In this document: positions 23,272-34,543 of the stretch, piece after piece
Layout of the letters: each line of letters opens with the position of its first letter
Position numbering within the stretch: the first letter of the stretch is position 1
Assembly (NCBI GenBank): GCA_947561585.1
Contig: CANNZV010001463.1
Span: forward strand, 1-64,000
Origin: Caprella mutica
Taxonomy: Eukaryota > Arthropoda > Malacostraca > Amphipoda > Caprellidae
Length of the DNA stretch: 64,000 nt
Reading direction: 5' to 3'
Position numbers and translations under genes: made by a program
The notes under the pieces: generated by a model
Seen by the model: only the letters and a program-made list of their open reading frames with translations
What the model was told of the DNA's origin: nothing
Databases searched by the model: none

Positions 23272-24593
23272 GCTATTGAGCGTATCTAACGTGAGAATTG
23301 CTATTGAGCGTATCTAACGTGAGAATTGCTATTGAGCGTATCTAACGTGAGAATTGCTATTGAGCGTATCTAACGTGAGAATTGCTATTGAGCGTATCTA
23401 ACGTGAGAATTGCTAATGAGCGTATCTAACGTGAGAATTGCTATTGAGCGTATCTAACGTGAGAATTGCTATTGAGCGTATCTAACGTGAGAATTGCTAT
23501 TGAGCGTATCTAACGTGAGAATTGCTATTGAGCGTATCTAACGTGAGAATTGCTATTGAGCGTACCTAACGTGAGAATTGCTATTGAGCGTATCTAACGT
23601 GAGAATTGCTATTGAGCGTATCTAACGTGAGAATTGCTAGTGAGCGTATCTAACGTGAGAATTGCTATTGAGCGTATCTAATGTGAGAATTGCTATTGAG
23701 CGTATCTAACGTGAGAATTGCTATTGAGCGTATCTAACGTGAGAATTGCTATTGAGCGTATCTAACGTGAGAATTGCTATTGAGCGTATCTAACGTGAGA
23801 ATTGCTATTGAGCGTATCTAACGTGAGAATTGCTATTGAGCGTATCTAACGTGAGAATTGCTATTGAGCGTACCTAACGTGAGAATTGCTATTGAGCGTA
23901 TCTAACGTGAGAATTGCTATTGAGCGTATCTAACGTGAGAATTGCTAGTGAGCGTATCTAACGTGAGAATTGCTATTGAGCGTACCTAACGTGAGAATTG
24001 CTATTGAGCGTATCTAATGTGAGAATTGCTATTGAGCGTATCTAACGTGAGAATTGCTATTGAGCGTATCTAACGTGAGAATTGCTATTGAGCGTATCTA
24101 ACGTGAGAATTGCTATTGAGCGTATCTAACGTGAGAATTGCTATTGAGCGTATCTAACGTGAGAATTGCTATTGAGCGTATCTAACGTGAGAATTGCTAG
24201 TGAGCGTATCTAACGTGAGAATTGCTATTGAGCGTATCTAATGTGAGAATTGCTATTGAGCGTATCTAACGTGAGAATTGCTATTGAGCGTATCTAACGT
24301 GAGAATTGCTATTGAGCGTATCTAACGTGAGAATTGCTATTGAGCGTATCTAACGTGAGAATTGCTATTGAGCGTATCTAACGTGAGAATTGCTATTGAG
24401 CGTATCTAACGTGAGAATTGCTATTGAGCGTACCTAACGTGAGAATTGCTATTGAGCGTATCTAACGTGAGAATTGCTATTGAGCGTATCTAACGTGAGA
24501 ATTGCTAGTGAGCGTATCTAACGTGAGAATTGCTATTGAGCGTATCTAATGTGAGAATTGCTATTGAGCGTATCTAACGTGAGAATTGCTATT
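23272..24593 (+). repeat. 28-bp minisatellite, 47 units, with higher-order structure
   Basis: Units begin GCTATTGAGCGTATC and end AACGTGAGAATT. Spacing is exactly 28 bp from 23,272 to the truncated last unit at 24,588, giving 47 full units. Variants mark positions: GTACC in units 11, 22, 26 and 42; GCTAG in 14, 25, 34 and 45; AATGT in 15, 27, 35 and 46. Several recur 11 units (308 bp) apart, showing amplification of multi-unit blocks. Confidence 0.95.
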
Positions 24594-25789
24594 CTGCGCA
24601 AGTGTTTATAAGTTATATCTCTAAGTTATATATCTGAGTTAAAAGTCATAAAGTTATGTTCTGAAGTTACAAGTTATATTAATGGCTTACATCAAAAGCT
24701 ATTCGTTCATAATTATATTCGAGCTCCTAGCGAGGATAACACAGTCATACATTTAAATGGCATTTCCTCCTATTGAACATTAGTGCATGATTAAAAGTTT
24801 ATCAAAATTATAGAGATTAAAAGATTAAGTCTGATTAATAAAATTATAGCTCTTCTGCGTATTAACAATTGTTAATATCATCCTCTCTCTCTCAAGGTAA
24901 CCGACTTGTCGGTTTTATTCAGTCTTAATCAAGTACCCTCTCCTAGGTTTTAAAATATTAGTAAAAACAATATCACAAGATTACACGATTAATATATAAG
25001 GGATTACATCTAAAGATATATGTATATTATAGTATTTCAATTTCTAATCCCTTATTATCGAACACCACTCGGAAAACATACTATGAAATTTCTTAAAAAT
25101 TTCCAAGTCCCAAACACAAATTATAACTATTAAAACAAAAGAAAATAATCATTCGATTCATGTATTATGAATTTCAGTTTAAAATTTGATTTGCTAACTT
25201 CATCATCATCATAAAATTTGTGATAACAAAAATTATTGGTACAATATTGATTCAAGATTAGAGTGAATATTGGATTAGTAATTATTTTGATAGCAGTGCG
25301 TCCTATATTTCTGAAGTAGTGTTTGAGAAACACTACTTAAAGAAGCCTGAGGAGGCCAATTGTGTTATGGCGAAATATCGCAAAATTACCTTCAATAAAA
25401 AATGTCTTAAACAGAAGAATTGTTCGTATTTTGGTTATCCAAAGTTATTCTAAGAACCTCAAATGATCAAACTAAACACTACTTCAGAAATATAGAACGC
25501 ACTGCTATCAAAATAATTACTAATCAATGCCATCTATCTTTTAACCAATGCTGCTTAACAAATAAACTGCTGCCCAGTTACACCAATATATATATATATA
25601 TGTTATTCTACTGATATTTAGAAACATCCCTGCAATGCAAACATTTCCACATGTATACCATGTGGTTAGTCCACATTATAACAATGTGGTTACCATGAAA
25701 ATTTTTGGATCCTTGGACAATTTGTTATACATGTGGTTTTGCCACATGTATAACATATGGAGTACACATGTTAACCATAACAAAACCAC

Positions 25790-26215
25790 ATATCAGTACC
25801 ATGTGTAACACATATCAGTACCATGTGTAACACATATCAGCACCATATGTAACACATATCAGTAACATATGTAACATATATCAGTACCATATGTAACACA
25901 TATCAGTACCATGTGTAACACATATCAGTACCATATGTAACACATATCAGTACCATGTGTGACACATATCAGTACCATATGTAACACATATCAGTACCAT
26001 GTGTGACACATATCAGTACCATATGTAACACATATCAGTACCATGTGTGACACATATCAGTACCATGTGTAACACATATCAGTACCATATGTAACACATA
26101 TCAGTACCATGTGTAACACATATCAGTACCATATGTAACACATATCAGTACCATGTGTAACACACAATAGTACCATGTGTAACACATATCAGTACCATGT
26201 GCAAACACATCAGTA
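25790..26215 (+). repeat. 22-bp tandem array, about 19 copies, alternating variants
   Basis: The unit is ACACATATCAGTACCATGTGTA with a second form where CATGTG becomes CATATG. The two forms alternate over much of the array, giving a 44-bp dimer. Each unit carries short palindromes. Confidence 0.9.
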
Positions 26216-26371
26216 CCATGTGTCAAGAAATAAAAAGATCATACTAATTTTATTGCCATTTCCTACTTTACTGTAAATATGATACATGTAATGCAGCTGT
26301 ATATTATTTAGTTCTATGTTACATAATGTTATATACAAATTAAATTGGAAGAGATGGGGAAAGAAATAAAG

Positions 26372-26451
26372 TGGTGTTTTCGGGAATCGAACTGGTGACC
26401 TGTAGATTTCTGTTGTGTTGAGTCTGCGACATATCCACTGAGCTATATCCA
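26372..26451 (-). repeat. tRNA-like (SINE-type) segment
   Basis: On the minus strand there is an A-box-like TAGCTCAGTGG followed about 45 bases later by a B-box-like AGTTCGATTCC, the two internal RNA polymerase III promoter motifs. The acceptor and T stems do not pair well, so this is not a working tRNA gene. It fits the head of a tRNA-derived SINE or an old tRNA pseudogene. It lies inside the inverted-repeat element. Confidence 0.5.
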
Positions 26452-27114
26452 CATGATAGAAGTATGATTGCAATGATCTTTATCCAATATGATAACTCAC
26501 GTGTTTTTCAAAGTTATCATTAATAAATTCAAATTCACTTTAGATGATTTACTTCACTATAGAGAGTGAGGATATAAGAGTTGTATAGAAAACTGGCATT
26601 ATCATGGCAGACAACATAAAATATTTTCTTTCTTTTTCAAATATATTCGTTATTCAGGGTATTTGTAGCATCTGGATTTCAGTTTCAGATGACTTACTTT
26701 CCCAGACACCACTTCTTCTACTGTTTCTCTTTCTTCAACTTCCTATATATATGATAGGGTAATGATGACGATTCAACGTGAGTTATCTTCTATTCACTTA
26801 TCGCACTGGTTACAGACACATAGGATACTACTTTAGAGATGTATCTCTACTAACAACAACTTGGTGGTTGAGTTCAACTTCTTTTATAGCTACAGTTTCT
26901 ATTCAGTTACATTTCGTAGGCCTAATTAGGAAAAGGTATTACACAATAAGATTTATGGCCTAATTGGTCGCAGGTAAATATTTGAGGCTTTTGTCCTATT
27001 TCTAATAGTTTAACTAAATGCTTTTTCCAATATCTATCTTAAAACATTTCTCATTTGTCTAGACTAAGTGTTTTTCTCTGACACCTCTATATAATAGTTC
27101 ATTGTTATCTAAGA

Positions 27115-27300
27115 CCCAATTCTTTAACAATAGGTCTCTCCTAATGAGTTCCATTATCTAAAACCCAATTCTTTAACAATAGGTCTCTCCTAATAAGTTC
27201 CATTATCTAAAACCCAATTCTTTAACAATAGGTCTCTCCTAATAAGTTCCATTATCTAAAACCCAATTCTTTAACAATAGGTATCTCCTAATGAGTTCCA
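27115..27300 (+). repeat. Tandem array, about 50-bp unit, 4 copies
   Basis: Each unit contains CCCAATTCTTTAACAATAGG and then TCCTAATGAGTTCCATTATC. It lies in the CATGTGG-rich element. Confidence 0.85.
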
Positions 27301-27399
27301 TTATTTAAGTCACATTGACATTGAAACCACATGTCAATGACCATTTCAACAACAGATGTTAACCATGTGTAATTTACCACATTATATCCATAACATCTG

Positions 27400-27915
27400 T
27401 TATTGAAATGGTAATTGATATGTGGTAAATTACACATGGTTAACATCTTTTATTTGAATGGTAATTGACATGTGGTTGTAATGTGGTAAATTACACATGG
27501 TTAACATCTGCTATTGAAATGGTAATTGACATGTGGTTTTAATGTAGTAAATTACACATGGTTAACATCTGCTATTGAAATGGTAATTGACATGTGGTTT
27601 TAATGTAGTAAATTACACATGGTTAACATCTGCTATTGAAACGGTAATTGACATGTGGTTTTAATGTAGTAAATTACACATGGTTAACATCTGCTATTGA
27701 AATGGTAATTGACATGTGGTTTTAATGTAGTAAATTACACATGGTTAACATCTGTTATTTAAATGGTAATTGACATGTGGTTATACTGTGGCGAATTACA
27801 CATGGTTAACATATATTATTTATATGGTAATTGACATGTGGTTTTAATGTAGTAAATTACACATGGTTAACATATATTATTTATATGGTAATTGACATGT
27901 GGTTTTTATGTTTAT
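27400..27915 (+). repeat. Tandem array, about 61-bp unit, 8 copies
   Basis: The unit contains GGTAATTGACATGTGG, GTAGTAAATTACACATGG and TTAACATCTGCTATTG. It forms the right subterminal region of the element at 25,636-28,113. Confidence 0.85.
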
Positions 27916-29853
27916 AATTACATATCTATAAAATATGGTTTCAGTATGGTTTTAAACATGTGGTTATGATATTGCGTAACCACATGGTTAATCATCTGTT
28001 ATTTCAGTGTTTAGGTTGTTTCAATGTGGATGATACATCTTAAAAACTTATTGCCACATTATAACCACCCAACCACATGGCATCCATGTGTAAGCCATGT
28101 GGAAATGTTTGCAGAGATACATCAAAATTAAATCTCATTAAAATGATTAAACCAATAGCGATAAATATTATCTTTCAATATCTAACTGTAACTTTGTTTT
28201 ACAATTCAAAAATTCCTAAAATTCAAATTGAACAATCATAAAACATCAAACCTATAACTGCTAAAATTATTTTAAACCACTTTAAAATTAAAATCACCAT
28301 GATATTTCTAAAAATAATTTTTTGAAGTTTTACATTTCTTAAACACTTAAAAGGAATTAGCTGAAAAGATGAATTTATTGTTACACTTAATTTATGTGAT
28401 TCAGTTCTAATCCATTGTAAATGTGTTCTTAAAATGATTTTATTTAATGAAATTTACTATTAAATTCTTTCTTCAAAATCTAAAGTTCGTTTAATACTTT
28501 ACTGTATTATAGTTACAAATATAAACATTTCATTCAAGAACCAAAAATTATAATGCTAACAAATATGGATATCAATAAATTCTAAATATACGATTACAAT
28601 ATATCTGCTATAATTATATCTTCTACTTGAAACAACGCAATTTGAAATGTCGGGAATATAGTTAAGTAATTTTCAAATGAATTTAATTTTAAAATCAATA
28701 GAATTTAAGTACTTTTTATATCTCCAATGAATATAATCTTACATCAAAATAGAAACTTCGTTATAGTTAATTTTCATTCCAAAATATTCATTTCAAAATA
28801 TATGAGTATAGCTAAATTCGTTATTACTTATCTAAAACTTTTGTCCCTCTATATGGTTATTTATGTTATGAAATATCATACGAGTTAAATTATTGGTTAG
28901 TATTTATCTATACTATTGTAAACCTTATATAACCTATTTTTATCCATGTTGAATAAACATATTCACATTTCTGTAACAGTATATAATGAAATTAAAGATA
29001 ACTTTAAATCAAAATGTTTAACTTCTAACTTTTAAAGCAATTTCAAAACTCAAAAATAGAAATTAAATCAAATGAAATCTAAGTACATAATCTTTAAAGA
29101 ATTAATTTTCAAATGAACATCAAAGATTAAATGTAACATGAATATTTCAATGAGCAATTAAAAGTTAAACTTTCCTTTAAGTAAATTCAAAGTACAGAAA
29201 TTTAAAGTAAATTCAAAATTCAGAAATTTAAAGTAAGTTGGACTAAAATAATAATCTTATTGATTATCCAACAAACGTTACCGAATTTAAAAATCATAAG
29301 ATTAAAGTAAAACGTAATACTGATAATGATCTAATTGTGTCAGTGCCGTCAGAGGAAATTCGTCCAAAATATTAACTTGAGTGTTGAAGGGCAATGTGTT
29401 GTGACGTCACCAAGCTCCTCAAGGCCTTATTATCCATTTCGTGTCAACCAATTAGTGCTTTGTCAAACATGTCGGCATCTGGCCAGTTCTCGTGATGTTT
29501 TTTTCAAGTTTTGAAATAAGAAGTATTTGTACAATATACAGCATTAAACATTAGAATTATATTTTTAGCCTAACTGTTATTTTTAGACTTACAGTTGAAG
29601 GTTCGTGTTACTAATTTTACTTTTAGCTAGAACATGGTTGTTTTAATTAGTTCCAAAATTTTGTACGATAATTCTACAAATTTTTTAATAGTATATTATT
29701 ATTATTATAATCCTTCAGATAATAATAAAGTTTGATAAAATATATATTTCACATAATACTTATTTCAAAACATACCTCATTCAGTTTACCATACATATTC
29801 CTATTATTTTAAGACTGTGATAGTCATACCTATATAACATATTTTTCACTTAA

Positions 29854-30436
29854 AGGTCCCCTCCAAGCAAATTTTTTTATTGCTTAATTCGACGAAGCTA
29901 ATGTTTCTTAACATTTTACTGCAAACCCCATAAAATTTGATAAAATATTTTAATTTTAGCTATATGCTTTCAAAGATTTTCATAATCCAAACTCTACAAA
30001 ATCTACTTTACTTCCGACTTTCTAATTTTCAGTCTGAAGAAGAAGAATGTACACCATTTGTTTTGATTGTCAACTAAGTATTAGGTTTAATAAATCTATT
30101 TATTATTCGTTTAAAGGTTTAAATTTGGATAAACTTATTATAGAAACGTTTATATACTTTTAGAAACAATTAATATCTTAAAAGAAGGCCAAAATCAAAT
30201 TTTTTGTTTAAAAATCTAAATTTGAAATCAAAACAAAGAGTGTACAATCTTCTTTCTCAGCGTCAGGTTAGTGATTCGCTCAATTGTTGCTCACAGAGTA
30301 TTAGAAACTTTAAAAGCAAATAATAAAATATAGACTGAACCGAATTGTATGGGGTTTGCGGAATAATGATCGTAGACCTTAGTTCTATAATATTATGTAA
30401 TAAACTCATTTTTTCCCCGGAGCCTGGAGAGGACCT
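29854..30436. mobile_element. TTAA-flanked MITE, copy 1 (piggyBac-like target site)
   Basis: The ends are AGGTCCCCTCCAAGC at the left and the complement of AGGTCCTCTCCAGGC at the right, flanked by TTAA at 29,850-29,853 and 30,437-30,440. A second copy in inverse orientation lies at 43,279-43,836. Copy A has the matching uninterrupted site with one TTAA (14,169-14,172), which confirms insertion and target. There is no coding frame. Confidence 0.85.
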
Positions 30437-30996
30437 TTAAAACTAGGTTAATAAAAATCATGGACTCAATCAAAACTGTTATGTTTTTTTAACGTTACGT
30501 TACTTTCAAGATTTTCACTTACAGTGTTAATTCATAGTAAAATTAAGTAATCACCTTCAACCGTTGTCTTGCACAATATCGTCAGATGGATGGTTCATTG
30601 ACTTTAGATCTCCTTTTCTGTGAACAAGTGCACCTTCGTATCCTGCAAATACAGGTAGATTTTACAAGTTGATAATTGTAACTCACATGTAAGGGTTACA
30701 TAGATTATTTATCTACCATTACATTACATTTCACCTAAAATTATAAGTGTTAGTCAACATAATTTTCTTAATTACTCTTAACTTACATTAACACATAGTT
30801 ATTTATATTTATTTTACATTTCATTAAACATCAGTGTATATTGTAGTTACCTTTAAGAATCAGTTTTCTTTGTCATAACCTTTCAAATAAAACAATTGAA
30901 CATGAACTATATTTTTTGATGTTCGTTCTTTTTATTCATTTATCATTTCAAACAAGTAGTTACCCATTATCTTTAGAACGTTGATATATCTAATAC

Positions 30997-31873
30997 GGGA
31001 AATGGACTATTCCACGCCGGACTATTCCCCGCCAGACTCTTCCCCGCCTGAACTTTTCCCCGCCGGACTATTCCCCGCCGGTTTTTTCTTCGCCGGTCTT
31101 TTCTCCGCCTATTGTTTTTAATTTAAACCTTGGAAAACAATTTAATACTAAGAATACTAAGAATCAAAAAATGTACAACTATATATCTAAATCGTCCTCA
31201 AATCTGACTACTTGAAAAGTCTTGATTTAAGGATTTCTGTACTCTAACTTATGTATTTTCATAATAATGGATAATCCATTGTAAGTTCTTTAAGTAATAA
31301 ATATTAAATAAGCAAAATTGAAAAAAAGACACTATAAAAAAAAACAATATTATGTGTAGTAAATAAATATATAAAAGGATTATTAATTCTGTAGTCTATT
31401 ATATTAATTCTCAAATTAATAAACTACAATTAAATATATACTTCTGGAAAAGTATATATTTGAACTAGAAGTAAATAGATGAACATTTTTGATATTAACT
31501 GACAAAGAAAATAATAAATCTGCGATATGTATAACTTTAGAGCAGAAATAAACTGAATAAATCGTAGCTTTTTAGACTAGATTGCTACATTTTGCAATCC
31601 ACTAGATTTGCCATAATGTTTTGAACTTTGTATCGTATCTTAATTCTATGCAAATTTACGAATGTACAGTCTTAAAATATATATAAAGTCTGTTAATAAA
31701 ATGTGTCTTCTATTGATAAATGGTTTGTTTTATTGAAATTATAATTTAATAGCCCAAAATACAATTATTTTATGCGGCGGGGAAAAGACCGGCGGGGAAT
31801 AGTCCTGGAGGGGAAAAGTCCGGCGGGGAATGATCCAGTAGGGAATGATCCGGCGGGGAAAAGTCTTATTGCC
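30997..31873. mobile_element. Foldback element FB-A (TTCCCCGCC monomers)
   Basis: The inverted ends are made of 15-16 bp monomers around TTCCCCGCCGGAC (31,005-31,110 and 31,772-31,860), with an AT-rich core. It is flanked by a perfect 9-bp target duplication ATCTAATAC (30,988-30,996 and 31,874-31,882). Termini are GGGAAATGG and, from the right, GGCAATAAG. It has no coding frame and sits in copy B. Confidence 0.85.
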
Positions 31874-31889
31874 ATCTAATACACTGATG

Positions 31890-32765
31890 TCAATTGTTAA
31901 TAATGTTATTGTCCAATTCTAGAATCTGTTCCTTAATTAGAAGCTATTCATATAAGGAATTGCTATTGAGCGTATCTAACGTGAGAATGGCTATTGAGCG
32001 TATCTAACGTGAGAATTGCTATTGAGCGTATCTAACGTGAGAATTGCTATTGAGCGTATCTAACGTGAGAATTGCTATTGAGCGTATCTAACGTGAGAAT
32101 TGCTATTGAGCGTATCTAATGTGAGAATTGCTATTGAGCGTATCTAACGTTAGAATTGCTATTGAGCGTATCTAACGTGAGAATTGCTATTGAGCGTATC
32201 TAACGTGAGAATTGCTATTTAGCGTATCTAAAGTGAGAATTGCTATTGAGCGTATCTAACGTGAGAATTGCTATTGAGCGTATCTAACGTGAGAATTGCT
32301 ATTGAGCGTATCTAACGTGAGAATTGCTATTGAGCGTATCTAACGTGAGAATTACTATTTAGCGTATCCAACGGGAGAATTGCTATTGAGCGTATCTAAC
32401 GTGAGAATTGCTATTGAGCGTATCTAACGTGAGAATTGCTATTGAGCGTATCTAATGTGAGAATTGCTATTTTGAGCATGTTTTACAAAGTTCTATTTCT
32501 AAGTTACAATAGTACATGAGTTTATATACCTGAGTTACAATAGTACATGAGGTTATATACCTGAGTTACAATAGTACATGAGGTTATATACCTGAGTTAC
32601 AATAGTACATGAAGTTATATACCTGAGTTACAATAGTACATGAGGTTATATAACTGAGTTACAATAGTACATGAGGTTATATAACTGAGTTACAATAGTA
32701 CATGAGGTTATATAACTGATCTACAAATTTATAAAGTTATGTTCTGAGTTATAAAGTTATATTTT
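31890..32765 (-). repeat. 5' LTR remnant of copy B with 28-bp array
   Basis: It matches the 3' LTR around its minisatellite: GTTATTGTCCAATTC precedes the array in both. The array runs 31,962-32,465 with 18 full units of 28 bp, against 47 in the other LTR. A second array (31-bp unit with GAGTTACAATAGTACATGAG, about 7 copies, 32,505-32,720) follows. The usual LTR start is missing at the right, so this copy is truncated. Confidence 0.65.
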
Positions 32766-33092
32766 TTCAGTGTATAATAATCGATTAATTACTTTAATTA
32801 AATCGATTAATAATAAGTGATATAAATTAATATTATGAATTAAATTAATATTAGAAATAAAGTGAAATAAGAGAGGGAGGAACATGAAATCTGAAAAATG
32901 AAATAAAAAAAGGTTTTTGTTGTATAGCTTATATTATATATGTATACGTTACAACATAAGCTTATTTCAAGAAGATATTAAGATGGATGCCACTAAAACC
33001 CTATTTATTAATTATTTCAGTTAAAAAAGATTTCCCAAATATTTGAGCATAAATGTAAGAGACTACATTATGTACACACAGATACACTAACT
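32766..33092. other. AT-rich spacer
   Basis: No gene or repeat family recognised between copy B and foldback element FB-B. Confidence 0.4.
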
Positions 33093-34139
33093 GGTTTTCC
33101 GAAAACGAATTGGCCGAAACCAAATTTGCCGAAAACCAATTTCCCGAAACGGATTTTCCGAATCCCAAATTGGTCGAAAACGAATTTGCAGAAGGACAAA
33201 TTTTCCGAAAGACGAATTTGTCGAAAATCAAATTTAATGTATTTAAAAATAACATTGTGTTGGACTTTGTAGTTCTCATCATTATATCTTATGCATATAA
33301 AAACACATTTCTTATATGAGTTTGACATTACTTTGCTATATAAATATGTATTCCGCTAATTCGGTATCATTTTGCTAAATTCATATATCTAACTGTATAT
33401 ATTAAATATTAATATGTATATGGCATTACTAATAAAGGGTTGATAGAAATCAATCTTTTTACCTGAAACAAATTTATTCATACAAGTGTCACTATTGTTG
33501 AAACTATAGAGGTATATTGGGAAGATATAAGCATATTTAATAGTTATATCATTTATTACTAACAATTTTATATTTTAAACGCAATGAATGGAATAAATAT
33601 TAATAATGTCAGCCACAAAACACCTTCTGTATGGTATACTATTAACAACTGAATAAAAAATATGCAGTAAACATGGAATATTCACAAAAATGAATAAACA
33701 CACAATCTAAAAACAACCAAACGCTCAAATGGAAGAAATGCAACATGCTCCCATAGCTAACAGACTGATTCTGACTGAATAAAGCTTGAACGTCTTTAAA
33801 ATAAGAAAAGACAAAGAATAATTTAGTGGTACAAAAATTAACTCAATGATTAACGAAGAGATAGAATAATCAAAGGATCATTTATTGTAACTAAGGGTTA
33901 TGATTTCATTGTTTCGTTTCTTTTCTGAAACTATTGTGTTATTTTACATTCTGTTTAAATAAGTTTTTCGGTGAATTTGTCTTTCGAAAATTTGTCTTTC
34001 GGCGAATCCGTTTTCGACAAATTTGGGTTTCGGCAAATTCGTATTCGGAGAATCCGGTACTGCAAATTAGGGTTCGGCGAATCAGTTTTCGGAGAATTTG
34101 GTTTCGTAAAATTCGTTTTCGGAAAAACCACCGGATACC
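33093..34139. mobile_element. Foldback element FB-B (GCCGAAAAC monomers)
   Basis: Left end 33,093-33,235 and right end about 33,962-34,139 consist of inverted 15-16 bp monomers such as AATTTGCCGAAAACC. Direct repeats ACACTAAC flank it (33,084-33,091 and 34,140-34,147). The left terminus is GGTTTTCCG and the right, read inward, GGTATCCGG. The core is AT-rich and noncoding. Short frames across the arms are repeat artefacts. Confidence 0.8.
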
Positions 34140-34543
34140 ACACTAACACCCCTTTCCTAGCAAATCAGTATTTATGCATCATTGCAGGTGCATACACAAT
34201 ACTGTTGTGAATTTAATAATCAATAAGTAATAAAATCTTAGATTTTAATGAATACCTATAGTATGCTCCTCTGTGTATCTTATACCTTACTTGTGTCTTA
34301 ATAAATTTGTTCAAAAAAGCACCATTATCTCGCTGTGTGGATGTGTGACGCTCCTCAAAACAAATCTATTTTGCAAAACATAGCTTATTTTTTAACCGTA
34401 ATCTGTCGTTTCTATCTATAAGGGAATGAAAGGAAGAGAATAAATGTTGCAGTGAGAAAATAGAAATATTGGAGGTTTTTCTTGAGCTCCGGGGTAGCCA
34501 GAAATTTATGTGAAGACTACCTATAGGCTATAAGATGTATTGA
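34140..34543. other. Flank and probable LINE 5' UTR
   Basis: No gene. The composition becomes purine-rich after about 34,420, matching the LINE that follows, so its 5' end probably lies near 34,420-34,450. Confidence 0.4.

Larger units (their letters stand above)
22060..24880 (-). repeat. 3' LTR of noncoding copy B, expanded and partly duplicated
   Basis: The LTR begins at 24,880 on the minus strand (TGATATTAAC) directly after a purine tract. It contains a 1.3 kb minisatellite (23,272-24,593) and a TATA box (CTATATAAGG, 22,758-22,767). Its distal part is partly repeated: 22,068-22,340 matches 22,992-23,250, so a second LTR fragment of the same orientation is joined to it. Solo-LTR recombination or unequal exchange could produce this. 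Confidence 0.6.
25636..28113. mobile_element. Terminal-inverted-repeat element rich in CCACATG/CATGTGG
   Basis: An 18-bp perfect inverted repeat, TGCAAACATTTCCACATG (25,636-25,653) and its complement (28,096-28,113), bounds 2.5 kb. Subterminal regions are packed with CACATG/CATGTG motifs in both orientations. The block is missing from the related sequence at the left of the window (about 480-560). No transposase frame is present. A target duplication is not clear; ACATC occurs near both ends but not at equal distance. Confidence 0.6.
24881..31890 (-). mobile_element. Internal region of noncoding LTR element, copy B (LARD-like)
   Basis: AT-rich noncoding sequence between copy B's purine tract (24,882-24,894) and its 5' LTR remnant. 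It is homologous to copy A in inverse orientation and to the 3' tract of the coding retrovirus. It is enlarged by insertions at 25,636-28,113, 29,854-30,436 and 30,997-31,873. No coding frame is present. Confidence 0.6.

Noticed and set aside
23272..24593. CRISPR-like array
   Set aside because: The 28-bp units are contiguous with no spacers and lie in an animal LTR.
26372..26451. Functional tRNA gene
   Set aside because: Acceptor and T stems do not pair; only the promoter-box-like motifs are kept.
33001..34210. Several short frames in FB-B
   Set aside because: Encoded by foldback monomers only; the same happens in FB-C and FB-D.
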